Source: Pelobates cultripes
Taxonomy: Eukaryota > Chordata > Amphibia > Anura > Pelobatidae
Assembly (NCBI GenBank): GCA_933207985.1
Contig: OW240916.1
Location: 83,838,997 to 83,902,996, forward strand
Length of the DNA: 64,000 bases
Direction of reading: 5' to 3'
The notes under the pieces are model-generated. The model was given only the letters and a program-made list of their open reading frames with translations. It searched no databases and had not been told where the DNA came from. The position numbers and the translations under genes are program-made. Positions 42,765 through 54,103 of this stretch are shown piece by piece; position 1 is the first letter of the stretch, and the number at the start of each line of letters is the position of its first letter.

Positions 42765-44855
42765 GATTATGAGCGGGTAAAAAAACATTCTGCTCGCCTG
42801 GTATGCAGACACCCCGGAAGCGTACAGGAGAAAGTTTCAGGGTTTGAGAAAGGGGAATCGAGAATAGTATGCTGAATGGGCCTTTCGGATGGACCGGGCG
42901 GCTCCAAATTGGATGCAGGGCTGCCAGGCAAAGACTTTGGAGGATGCGGTGCAATTGATATTATTGGAGAAATTATTTGAGCACACGCCAGCGGAAACCT
43001 GGGACTAGGTGAGGGATAGGAAACCGGGTATGGTGGAAGAGGCAGCTCGGTTAGCGGATGAGTACCATGACGGGAGAGAGGGCGAACCACTTTTAAGACC
43101 CCTGTCCCAGCACAAGAACCTCTGCTACTACCTAGTCCTAACACCTGGTACCACCAACACCCATTCAGCGCTCGCCTTCCCTCGGTCACCACTGCCAACA
43201 GCCAGGGCACTATAAGATGCACTGCCCTCAACGGAACCGAGGGAGCTAGGAGAGACCAGCCCGGGTCACGGTATACTGCCACCACCAAGAGGCGCTCGAG
43301 GCACAAGGAGACAGCGAGGAACAATGGATAGTACTACATGAAGTCAACCCAGTCCAAACAGCAGGTGACAGTCGGGGGCACCATCGGCAGTGGGTCAACG
43401 TGGATGGGCAGGAGGCCAGAGCCTTAAGAGACATCTTAGGAGACACCGGGACAGAAAGGAGGCGGCGTCCCCCAAGGAGATATTTCCCAGGAGAGGTTTA
43501 AGATTGAGTGGGGCTGCACAGAAACAATTATAGCTACTCAGCCATGATATACCCTTAGTTGGACATCTGGGTGTCAGGAAGACCCAGACGTTTTTTTTGG
43601 CTGGGGGTCAAAAAAGACCTGCAGGATTATTGCAGGACATGTGACACCTGCCAAAGGATAGGGAAAAAGGAGTGACCATACCAAAGCGAAACTTCACCCT
43701 TTGCCTATAATAGAAGAAATGTTCCACCGGGTGGCGGTGGATTTGATAGGCCCTCTCAGCAAGCCGAGTACCTCAGGAAAGAGCTACATCCTCACGGTGG
43801 TGGACTATGCCAATAGATATCCGGAGGCTGTGGCCCTTTCCAATATAGTGGCAGAGATCGTAGCCGAGGCCATAGTAAAGATTTTCTCTACGGTAGGGTT
43901 TCCCCGGGAGATTCTGTCTGACCAGGAGACCCAGTTCACCGCAGCTGTGACCCAACAATTATGGCAGAGCTATGGGGTCAAGCCCCTGTTCAGTTCTCCC
44001 TACCATCCCCAGACCAATGGACTCTGTGAGCGTTTTAATGGTACCCTCAACACTGGGAAAGGTTTCTCCCCATCTCCTGTTTGCCTACCATGATGTGCCC
44101 CCCAAAAAGTATGAGGACCCCTGGAGGGTAATAGAGGAGGAGGGATACCTATCATGCCATACGTACTGGGGTTTAGGGACTGGTGGTATGATAGAGGTGC
44201 CCGAGATAGACTCCTGGAGCTTGGATAGAAAGTACTAGCCCTCAAACCAGTGTAAAAAGAACAAGCTTCAGGCATCCTGACAGAGACCGTTTAAGGTGGT
44301 GGAGTGGATAACCGACACCAGCTACATCGTAGGCAAATGTTCAGCTGAAAGGATGAGGAGAGCCTTTCACATGAACATGCTCACACCCTACTTTGAGCGA
44401 GTAGAGGACGTGGCAGCTATATGTCCTTGGTCTTCACTGGACGTGCTGGTACCAAAGCAAGATGGCATGACTCACTTCTGTATCGACTATCGGAAGTTGA
44501 ACAACCAGTCCATCACAGATGCCTACCCAATGCTTTAGATCAACAAACTCCTCGATCGCATGGCTGGGGGGAATTTCTTGACTACCCTAGACTTGTACAA
44601 AGGGTACTGAAAAATCCCTCTGGACCCGGCAGCCATCCCCAAGTTGGCATTCTTCACCCCTTTCGGGCTATACCAGTTTTGGGTTATGCCATTTGGGATG
44701 AAAAATGCACTGGCTACATTCCAGTAGATGGCTGACCGACTCCTAAACGGATTACAGGACTTCGCATGTGGCTACTTAGATGATATCTCCATCTACAGCA
44801 GCACATGGGAAGACCACCTGAAGCACTTGTCTTCAAGAAAATTCAGGTGATAGGT
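42765..44855 (+). pseudogene. Gmr1-like Ty3/gypsy element: SCAN-like gag, integrase before RT
   Basis: Plus-strand relic, order as seen. Gag (about 42820-43080): TPEAYRRKFQGLRKGNRE, stop, YAEWAFRMDRAAPNW, then LEDAVQLILLEKLFEHTPAE, a stop in place of the expected Trp, and VRDRKPGMVEEAARLADEY, strikingly like SCAN domains. Zinc-knuckle trace GHYKMHCPQR (about 43205). Protease-like VNVDGQEARAL region (about 43395). Integrase: HDIPLVGHLGV with its Cys pair (about 43540-43670), AVDLIGPL, SDQETQF and CERFNGTL (43701-44055), and a C-terminal AFHMNMLTPYFERVE (about 44360). RT follows: VLVPKQDGMTHFCIDYRKLN (about 44445), TTLDL, MPFGMKNA (about 44690), YLDDISIYSS (about 44775). Integrase before RT is the known Gmr1 layout. 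Many stops and frameshifts; no LTRs found. Confidence 0.75.
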
Positions 44856-44860
44856 CTCAC

Positions 44861-45085
44861 CAGGGCTGCCATCAGAAATTTGGGGCCCCTGAAACAGCTC
44901 AAGGTCTGGGCCCCCCGGTGCCTGCACCCGAGTCTGCCCAAGGTGCTTCCCCTTCCCAAGTCCGCTCACAGGGATGCAGTGTCTGTACTGATTCTGGTGT
45001 GTGTATAGTGGATGTAGAATGTGTGTAGTGGATGCGGTGTGTGTTTAACGGATGCAGTGTGTATAGTGGATGCAGATTGTACATT
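44861..45085. repeat. hAT-like end followed by an 18-20-bp minisatellite
   Basis: Begins CAGGGCTGCCATCAGAAATT, like the ends at 53166 and 63085. From about 44995 a GTGTGTATAGTGGATGCAG-type unit repeats about four times. No matching right end was found. Confidence 0.45.
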
Positions 45086-48000
45086 TGTGTACATTTTGAG
45101 GTAGGTTCCTAAACTTTAAACACCGTTCAGAGTTCCCTTTACAAAACAAAACAAAATTAGGAAATGTCACAGATAAATGTCACAGATACGCAATTGAAAG
45201 CTGCAAAGCTTTATTAAAATTGACAAAAGCTTAAAAGTTTCTAAACAGTTCTAAGAGTGTTATACAAGTGTCCTGATTTATTTTAAAAGATAAACAAGAG
45301 ACATAGCAAACAAGGTTTGTGCTGTATAAAAAAATGGCTCAATGTTAACCAACTCTCTCCGGTTTCTGGATCATGTACCAGGACGCCATCTGTAGATTTG
45401 AATATTCAATCGATATTCATCAATTAGTTACATGCAGGAATCTATCATCAGAATTGTGTCTGGGATTCTTAAGCAGCAGAGGTGTATCGGGTGTGACATG
45501 TCACTTTTTGTAGCTACTAATTCTGAATAGCATTCCTTACATATTAAGAGAATGTTGTATGTTGTGTATATTAGACGTGAGAAAGAGGAAAAAAAAAAAA
45601 AAAAAAATCGGTCTGCAATATTGTACAAAAACCACCAATGACTTTAGGGACTCAGGGACCTAGTTGCGACTACGCTACTTGATCAATATTGTAATGCTAG
45701 TACTATAAAGTAATGGTTTTAAACAGCGCAAAGTAATGACGTATCATTTTTAGTACAATTCTATTGTGCATTCATGAGCAGCAAGCAAAACCTAAGCCAA
45801 AAAAGCGGCTGGTAAATTTTCACATAAATTCAAGACAGCTAGCAACTCCTAACAACATAACATTACAGATACACTAAACCAGTACTAAACCAGCAGTTGT
45901 CAAGAATTGATCAGAGAAATCCACATTTCAGGACTAACAGGGAGTTTTACTAAAGTGAGAATTTAAAGTGAATTCAAATTTAAGGGCCAAAGTAGCAGAA
46001 ATAAAAGCATTGCTAGCTTTAAATGTAATTTTTTCCAGTTTGGCTAGTTTGACCGTAAATTTTAAATTCACTATGCATTATCACATTAGCAGATAGCCAG
46101 ATTGGAAAATGTCTTTAATTTGCAGTGTCCAGATGGACTATTTTGACCTAAATTTGCAATTCACTGGTAAATTTGTGACAACTCCCGATTCAGTGAATAA
46201 TCCTGACTATTTATAGTAGTTGTATGCATAATTACTGCATTGTTAAAATAAAGTTATTTTTAGGATCGGATTTGCAATTACCATCTCTGAAACCTGCCAC
46301 TAAGTATACCCTTGGGATTTGACACCAGTCAAATTGAATGGGCAGATTGTGATTGTGCCTTTTCTAGTAATATGTCATTGTCAAAATCCCTGTATGAATT
46401 CGGGTATTTCTTAAAACATTAAAAATACATCATCTGAGCGCAAATGAAGGATGACTTCACTAATTAATAACAAACATGGGTTAAGAAATAATCACTACTT
46501 TTTTTTGTCGGTTTAGCACATAATTTAGAACTCAAGTAGTGATGTTGGCTGACCTTATGTTGAAATTACACAGTAATCTATTTTTTGTGCTAATTTTTTA
46601 AGCTCTTCTTCACAATGACAGTTATATTTAACATAAAAAAGGGAAGGAATAATTGTATTATTTTTACTTTACTACACACACAGTTAACATTCATGGTTTT
46701 AATTTGCGATAGGTTACTACAGGCCTCCTATATGATGCTGTCATGTGGAAGGCAAACTCAACTGATAATGTTCAGATTAGAAATTTAAGAAAAAGAAAAA
46801 AAGTGTATCACTCCTCACTTTATATTTTCTGGGCAATAAAGATTGAAGCCAAAAACAAAATTGTAATGATAGATTCCCATTAAATAAACAATCTTAAATT
46901 CCTCTCGTAACTACTGACAGATTTGTGCATGTCTATCGATTCACAGTAATAACGTTTTTTGTTTATTTGTTTTACTATTCCTGAGGTACGGAGTCCAAAA
47001 AGAAAGCACCCATGGATTTTAATTTTAGAGGAGATATATGCAATTGAGAAAATATTTATTGACCTTGTTGTTATTATGAACCTTTATTATGAAAGCTTCT
47101 ATTAAGTATGGTGTACGTTGTCGGACTCTTGTTGGTCCATATGATGCTAAACATTCAAGGTCCCAATTAAACTGTGGATACCTATACTCTGAAAATAATT
47201 TTGGGAATGTACGACAAAGCCAGTGGTTCAATGTAACAAACATCTTTCTTTATACTTGGTGTGCTATTTGTTTATTCTTTCCAGTTTAATTTGTATGGTT
47301 TTAATTAATTTGTAGTGATTTACAACTGACCTGTCACTTGAACAAACCTTTACATTAATCAGCAAGGTATAAACACCTCAGAGAGCTTTTTTGCGGGATA
47401 TTTATCATCCAGGCTAAAGACGTTCATTCGGCTACATACCTTTTGACTGGTAATATTATTATGTAGCAATTTTGTAGAACATTTCTGTTATTTATTGTAT
47501 AGAACACTGGGTGTGCTAAATATGTTTCCTCTCACACTTTAAGCTTTTCCAGCCAGGAGAAAAATTTACAAAGGAACAGTCCAAGTTCCATATCTGCTAC
47601 AGCAAACATGGTTTAAATGAGGACCTGTACTATATAATTTTAAAAATGTCTTCACCCACCATTTTACTGTACGATATGTTACATTTATAAGGAATTGTTA
47701 GCAGAGCAATCATTCAGGCACAATAGGTGAAGTGCATGATGGGAAGCAGTATATTTTCTTCACAATAGATAGGAATTCTAAAACTGGCAATATTACATTG
47801 CACTAATTATTTGACTAATTATTAATGTGAAGGTTTTGGTTTGTCAAGCAATGGTAAATACTGACACTTTAAAGTGATCAGAAAATAACCAGTAATATTA
47901 ATCTTTAATTCATTTTTAATAATTCACGTTTACTCTACAACCCCCAAAATAAAAACATAATCAAAATACTATTTAAATAGAGTGCCAAAATAAAGGGCCA

Positions 48001-48448
48001 GTACCCAGCACAAATTAAAAGGCTAAACATCTACATTGCCTGTCACATTGTAAATAAATATTTGTCATAGGCATCTAATGGTTTAACATCTTACGTGGAG
48101 TCTGCTGGGTGCCAGTCATAGCCTCTCTGAGGAACCCAGAGCTCTTTGCCTGAGCTAAGCTTGCTTTAGTGGTTATGGTGCTTGAAATGTTCCTTTAAGT
48201 TTTTCCAAGCTTAAAATGTAGTGAAGTCATATATGTACGATTTATAGTAAACCGAGTTAAGTTTCTTTAAGGTTCTATTTAAATATAGAGGAAATGTAGA
48301 ATTTGTCGTTTCTCTGCTGTTTCCATTTTCCAAAATGTAATGAATTAAGTAGTTAGATTTCAACATATTAGTCACTTTCATACATTACTACAGAACAGTT
48401 GGCAAGGTACCTGGAAGTACACTTTGCTTCTTTACATTAGATAAGGAA
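45086..48448. other. Intergenic, no gene seen
   Basis: AT-rich sequence without coding signal, long repeat or foldback that I could recognise. A poly(A) run lies at about 45590-45607. A MITE-like end (GGTTATGGTGCTTGAAATGT then TCCTTTAAG) lies at about 48172-48200. Confidence 0.45.
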
Positions 48449-48573
48449 TAGGCAACCTTCGGCATGCTAGATGTTGTTGGACTACATCTCCCATAATGCT
48501 CTTACAACCATAATGCTGGCAAGCCATTAGGGAGGATATAGTCCACAACATCTGGAGTGCCGAAGGTTGCCTC
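48449..48573. mobile_element. Hairpin MITE, hAT-like
   Basis: About 125 bp: TAGGCAACCTTCGGC at the left and GCCGAAGGTTGCCT at the right. CTAGATGTTGTTGGACTA and TAGTCCACAACATCTGGAG extend the arms. It resembles the class of GGCAACC-ended hAT MITEs. No clear target duplication. Confidence 0.65.
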
Positions 48574-50054
48574 CTCTTTCAACTAGATCATCAATGAACA
48601 AGATCGGTACAATATACAGTACATAGCGTTTTAGCCTCTGGAGACAGTTGCCCAGTTGCAACTGCACGGACTATAGCCATATTATTACACTCTTGTTGAT
48701 GTCAGATATCTGTATAGCACTGCAAATACTGATGTTATATAAAGCACAACATATTTGTAAAACGTGTATCAGCTCTATGTCCTAATAGTACTATATTTTG
48801 AAATAAAAATCTCAGAAAATCATTACATACCTTGTGGATACATGTGGATTACAAGTAGAGTCCTATTACATGATTTTTGTATGTGTGTGATATATAAATA
48901 CACATACTTGCAATTAGAAATATTAACCAACCTTTTGAACAGGTACCTAATTTCTACAGTATTATTGTGGCCAGCCACTAGTAACAACATACCACTTCTG
49001 TGAGTAATTCAAGATATCAGTTACTAAAAAGGGGGAATTCTAAATTGTATCTATGGCTGTCTTGAATATAAAAAAAGGCCAAGGTGAAAACACCATCTGA
49101 GTTAAAGAAGCAGGCAGGAACAAGAATATCCAGAGTTTTTACAGGTTACACAGAATTAGCAACTGGAGAGCAAAGTTCTAAAATAGAGCAAACAGCAGAC
49201 ATATTCTATTAGTTTCCATGGTGATTGCTCCACTGTCAGCTCTTTGCTTTACAACTATTCTTTGGAAAAAAATAATAATTAAAAATTGGGTTTTGAGTTA
49301 AGATGTATACATGATACTATTGGCTGAAACTTTGGGTGGAATCCATAAAGATTTGTGACTTGTTTGGAGTGGATGGTTTCTGGATGTGATAGTTCGGGTT
49401 CTATGTATATGTCTGAGATGTTCCTAGATCCATAGGGGCCAGACACTGAGCATATAGCATTTTTAAGGTTACAAGTGATTGGGGTACATGCCTTTACTTC
49501 CCCTACTACGTAACAGTAGAAATTGATTTTATTAAGGCAGTTACAGAGCTGGCTGTATGATTTCACAGGAAGAGATTTGTCTCTTGCAGTTGAGTTGATG
49601 ATGTAGAAAGCACTAGGTATATAAAGCGTACCTTAACGTGACCCTGGCCGGGAATCTGGATTGCAAGCTACCCATTGATTTGCAATCCATTAATGTATTT
49701 TGGTTCTGTTAAATGGCTTTTGCTCCTGGTTGTTGTTTGCTACAAATCACAGAAAACAAAATCTATTTTCTATCACACTTGCAGCGTAAAGATGCCAATA
49801 AGAGAGTGAGTATGCCGGTCTCTGCAGTAGGGGTTCAAATGATTTTTGCTATGTGTACAACCCGGCTAGAAATCTAACATTTATGGATGCAGAGCCAGTA
49901 AATACAATAAAGTGTGACTACATTGTTACACTCTCAAATAATCTAAACCCATATTATTCCCTTGTTACTAAGAAACAGTCTTGCGGTCACCTCCTAAAAT
50001 TCCAGAGGCATAAAGTCACAATCAATAGTTCCAAAGCCAAATCTAGCTACTTCC
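48574..50054. other. Probable HOMER3 3' UTR and downstream sequence
   Basis: No open coding exon. As HOMER3 is transcribed leftward and stops at 50055, part of this stretch is its 3' UTR. The transcript end cannot be placed. Confidence 0.35.
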
Positions 50055-50243
50055 TCAGTTACTCTCTAGGAGTTGAGAGAGTCCCAGGCGTAACTCGTTC
50101 AGTTGGCAGATTTTTATATCCAGCTCGTCCCCGGCTCTGTTGATCTCTTCCCGTACTCTGTCTCTTTCTGCGTGTGAGTCTTTGAGAAGTTCTTCCGCCT
50201 TCTGAAGATCTTTCTCTAGTTCCTGGTTTCGTTCTTCCACTTC
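50055..50243 (-). CDS. HOMER3: Homer scaffold protein 3, terminal coding exon
   Basis: Homer proteins bind metabotropic glutamate receptors, Shank and other partners through an N-terminal EVH1 domain and tetramerise through a C-terminal coiled coil. This 63-codon exon (62 residues plus TGA) starts after TTGGCAG at 50244 and reads EVEERNQELEKDLQKAEELL, continuing in heptads and ending CQLNELRLGLSQLLESN. Length and ending match the last exon of Homer proteins, where EVE(I)RN...LE starts the segment and a leucine-rich ELR.GL(A/S).L(L/A)E closes it. Homer1 and Homer2 are similar; I call HOMER3 because the COPE-DDX49-HOMER3 order and tail-to-tail direction match human chromosome 19. The rest of the gene lies to the right. 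Confidence 0.85.
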   Translation of the reverse strand, partial: EVEERNQELEKDLQKAEELLKDSHAERDRVREEINRAGDELDIKICQLNELRLGLSQLLESN

Positions 50244-52334
50244 CTGCCAATAAATGTGAAGTTCAAATTGACATATCCTCTACATTCTGTACAATTGTTA
50301 ATCTACAACAAAAATTTATTTTTATCCAATAAACCATAGGTGTCATCACCTACTCAAATGGTAAGCAAGCATATGATCCTGTGGATTCATACCAGACATG
50401 AAGATCGGAAACAAGCCTTTGTATCATTGACAACAAACTATAACATTACATATTGGTAATTCTGATTACTGTATACTGTACTGCATAGCTAACACTCAAT
50501 GAAACCATTAGATAATGTTGCAAGCTGTATTTTGCCATGTAAAATAGGTAATTTTTGAATGTTTTAACACAGGAATCTAAGCATGCAAGTCTTTCAAATG
50601 GATCTTATATCCTATTATACATCATATTAGAGTGGGACATTATTCTATAAAGTGTTCCCATAAAGTGGAAGTGGTCCCATATTAGAACAATCTTATATTA
50701 CAGTATAAAAATAGTTGTGATGCTGCATGGGAATATTATTGCATTTTGTTTCCAGTATATTTTATTATGTTTAACCCTTTATGGTCCTATGTCGGAATAT
50801 ATCTGACAAAATATTTTACCTCTTGCGTTGCAATGTTGGAACTATCCTTGGAGAGTACCGCCGATCCGCAGTGCTGAGTGATGCAAATGTGCACAACGCA
50901 TGCATTCGCTGAACCCAGCATAGAGCATCGCAGATACTCTCCAGGGAAATAACCAACATTGGACTGCAAGAGGTAAAATATTTTGTTGGATATATTCTGA
51001 CTTCACACAGCAAAGGGTTAAAAATATATATAGAAGTCACAAGAGGAGTAGATGGGATTATAAGTAGAGGACTTTGTGTTAAAAGGCAACCATCATAGTA
51101 CACACATCGGGCTCAAATTAAAAAGCAATACATTTAATCTATTTTTCCTGTTAGCAAAAGTATATAGATTATTTGTTAGATGCAAAAAGAGATGTGATCC
51201 TTCCTATCACCTCTCAATCATGACGATAACACATGCTGTTAGCAAACATAGCCACTAAACTGAGCTAAAGTAATCATGTTGCTTAAATTGACCATGTAAA
51301 GCAATTAGGAATATAATGTACATCTGGGATCATTTATGTATTCATTGCTCTGGAGATATATGTTAAAGTGAATCTGTCATGATAGAGCCAGGTTACATGA
51401 ACTTGTAGCCTAAATACGACAATGACAGGGCAGGGGGCTACGGTAGGCATGATGAATACATAAATCAATAAATCACGCGGGTTTTGTTATACAGCTAGTA
51501 AACCCACTTATCGAATACCATAAAACTTTTCATAACATATTTATTATACTTAACATTCACAAGTAAAATGCTAAAAGATTATGTTTTGGTACCTAATGTT
51601 ATAGGATTTATAAAGACAGCACAGAAGATACATAGTAGTATACTTCTACATCAAAGGAAAACTAACACTATAATAAGTCAGTTAGAGCTATTTTACAATA
51701 GTAAACATTGTGATAGATCTGCAAAGGCAAATATTTCCTTAGCTCCAATTAAAAAGGGACTGTCACATTTTCATTGGTGACAGCTCACTGTTACTCAGCC
51801 AATAAATGCATGAATCATTTACAAGGGTGAGGTGTGCAGGTAATTCTGAAACCTATTTGACTTTTGTTTTGTCTTAGAGCAGAGGACTTGTTTTAGCCTC
51901 CAAAATGCTTTGAAGTCAGCCAACTATAGTGCCCACTCACATCAATAAAAGGTAAATATATTTTTCCATGTACATTCACCATTGTGGACTACATGCACAA
52001 TAACAGGGTTATTCACTATAGGCAGGGATGCTGTAAATTCCAAAATGAAAGTAGAATTCACTTATTTTTTTTAAATCTAATCTGAATTTCACAATTTAGG
52101 CCAAAATAGCGACTTTGAATTCCTGTCAATTCTCACTTCAGTGAACCCACTCTTGTATCTGTATAATGTACCCACTTACCATGCAGGGTTGCGTCTTCCA
52201 CACATATACAATATATGATATCCAATAAACATTACAAAAAACACAGGCTGTGATATACAACCATTGGCATGTGTAAGTGGCATGTCTGGTATGACCGAGC
52301 AGTACCAAATCGTAATCATTATTTAGGACCCCAC
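50244..52334 (-). other. Last HOMER3 intron
   Basis: No coding signal. It contains one piggyBac-like MITE (50771-51021). The intron is bounded on the right by the candidate exon at 52335-52369. Confidence 0.4.
50771..51021. mobile_element. piggyBac-like MITE with about 70-bp terminal inverted repeats
   Basis: TTAA at 50771-50774 and 51018-51021, followed inward by CCCTTT on each side. The arms share CAAAATATTTTACCTCTTGC and CCAATGTTGG/GCAATGTTGG with their inverses. TTAA targets with CCC ends fit piggyBac; Kolobok is possible. Confidence 0.75.
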
Positions 52335-52369
52335 CTGCACTTTGGCTAAGTTTTGGATTTGCCTGTTAT
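52335..52369 (-). CDS. HOMER3: Candidate penultimate coding exon of HOMER3 (35 nt)
   Basis: On the minus strand a strong acceptor (polypyrimidine run, then GTTAG at 52374-52370) precedes 35 nt reading NRQIQNLAKVQ, followed by CAG/GTGGGG. It joins in phase to the terminal exon, giving ...LAKVQ|EVEERN, which parallels LTQKLQ|EVEIRN of Homer1 and QQKVQ|DLETRN of Homer3. The short length and lack of transcript support keep this tentative. Confidence 0.45.
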
Positions 52370-53165
52370 CTAACAAAAAAAAGTAAAATCGGTAAAATTA
52401 ACTATGTTTGCAAACATCTAGCTACTACAAGATCAAAAATGTAATCTTATAATTTATTGTTTAAGTTGTATTTTATTTTTTTAGAAATTAGATGATAAAA
52501 GATAATTTCTGTTTAATGAATATGAAATGTTATTTTAATAAGTATTACATATTCATTTTTTATATAAAAAAATTACACTATTTTTAATGTGGTGAACACT
52601 ATAATGGAACGTGTTGCGCACAGCTATGTACTTTGTTTACTTTAGAGAACTTGATATCCGACACACATATTGTACAATATAGGACCTATATCTACTACAC
52701 GTAGCACTCGTTTCCAATGTAGTTCCTCCTTTTTCCAGCCACTACGCTCTAAACTGCCTGTCATGGAGAAGCAGGTGTTTATTAAATGTAAAGTTTTGCA
52801 TTAGTGACAGGAAGATACAAGCTGCTGCTCCCTAAAGCATTTTCTAACTAGCGGCTCTCAATCTCTGTGGACGCCTATACCCAACACTCAGTTTCCAATC
52901 CCGCCGCTACGGTTTGATTGCTGCTGCTGACACTCAAAACCTTAAAGGACGCCCCGGGAGACCGTAGCAAATTCAACTCGATGAGGAAGTCCTGAGTGAC
53001 ATCTTACCCGATTTAATCCCAAAGTTGCAAAGATGGTGCCCATCCATTCTGCCCAGATATTTCCAGCATTGGTCCAAGGCTTCAAGTCTGGAAATGGGTA
53101 CTGCTGATCCCTAGCTCTCCATTCACAAAAATATGTGAAACAGGTATGTGGGTGTTTAGTACATG

Positions 53166-53462
53166 CAGGGCTGTCTTTAACGCGGGGCAAAAGGGGCAGC
53201 TGCCCCGGGCCCATTTATTCCTGGGGGGCCCAAAGTGTCTGCCCCTTGAGCCCCACGGGCCCTTTAATTTTTCAGCAGACCGGGCCCCTTCCCAGACAAA
53301 CCACGGCCAGACTCCTATCATTATATTTCCCGCGGGCCCTTCAATCATGAGGGCTGCGGCCGGGCCCTTAACAATGTGTTTCCCCGCGGCCGGGCCCCTC
53401 TCCCTTGCGGATCATGGCTGGGATCGCATTGCCTGCTGGGAGGAGTGAGTACAGGTCACTTC
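53166..53462. mobile_element. hAT-like nonautonomous element, left part, split by the Ty3 insertion
   Basis: Begins CAGGGCTGTCTTTAACGCGG, a hAT-type end, and is GC-rich (GGGGCCC runs). It is cut at 53462 by the chromovirus and resumes at 58903 (ACTTCCTCCCGGCC), running into TG-rich sequence that also hosts a Tc1/mariner element. The right terminus was not found and may be lost near 61850. Confidence 0.5.
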
Positions 53463-54095
53463 TGTCACGTATTCATCCGCTTATAGAAATGTGGTTAATG
53501 ATATTTACTGTCCACACAGGAAAAGTTGTGCCGAGCAGCAACCTAATCCACAGAAGGTTTAATGCTGAGCAGTAATTGTGCAAATGAAACCTGGTCTCAT
53601 GTATTCATCTGCTTATAGAAAAGTGGTTAATGACATTTACTGTCCACACAGGAAAAGTTGTGCCGAGCAGCAACCTAATCCACAGAAGGGTTAATGCTGA
53701 GCAGCAATTATGCAAATGAAACCTGGTAACTGACTTTGGGGTCAAAGGCCGGTTACAGCCTATCAGAAAGAAAGGAGGGGTATTTAGGCCCAGTTCTCAG
53801 CCTGCTCAGTGCCCTGTTGTGGTTTCCCTTGTGGTTGTCCGAGAGCGCGTTCCTGTTTATAGTTTTCTACCTGGTTTTTGACTTTGGCTTTGTTTATTGA
53901 CTTCTCTATATTCTGGTATCCTGACTCCTGGCTTTCCTCATCGCTGTGTCCCTTTCTGTGTTCCCTGACCTCGGCTAGTATTTTTGACTATTCTTTGTAC
54001 GTTAAATCCGGCCATTCTAAGGACCGGTAATACGTTACTTATTTGTCATCCGTGCTGTACAGTTCTACGTGCTGGATCAAACAGTAATCCTGACA
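53463..54095 (+). repeat. 5' LTR of Ty3 copy 1, with a 132-bp internal tandem duplication
   Basis: 633 bp against 501 bp for the 3' LTR. The extra length is a repeat of the first 132 bp: 53463-53594 and again from 53595. The TSD shows that the true left edge is 53463. A TATTTAG (53781) is a likely TATA box. The last bases CCTGACA (to 54095) are followed at once by TTACGACATGG. Confidence 0.9.
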
Positions 54096-54103
54096 TTACG
54101 ACA
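54096..54103 (+). promoter_or_regulatory. Putative self-priming site of Ty3 copy 1
   Basis: The 8 nt after the 5' LTR (TTACGACA) can pair with TGTCGTGG at 58622-58629 in the 3' LTR (TGTTGTGG at 53815-53822 in the 5' LTR), six Watson-Crick pairs plus two G-U. That LTR site lies 34 nt after TATTTAG, where the transcript would start. Tf1 and sushi elements prime from such a pairing of the RNA 5' end with the site behind the LTR. Confidence 0.5.

Noticed and set aside
42767..43324. 185-codon minus-strand frame
   Set aside because: Antisense shadow of the Gmr1-like gag; the plus strand carries the recognisable SCAN-like and zinc-knuckle text.
43701..44538. Integrase-RT order as a local rearrangement of an ordinary gypsy element
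   Set aside because: Integrase C-terminal text precedes RT as in Gmr1-like elements, and the gag is SCAN-like, so the order is native to that lineage.
52942..53214. Minus-strand 90-codon frame, considered as another HOMER3 exon
   Set aside because: No coiled-coil heptads and no match to Homer text; it overlaps the start of a hAT-like repeat.
53595..54095. Reading the 5' LTR as starting at 53595 (501 bp, same length as the 3' LTR)
   Set aside because: That edge has TC instead of TG and no target duplication, while 53463 has TG and a perfect ACTTC duplication.
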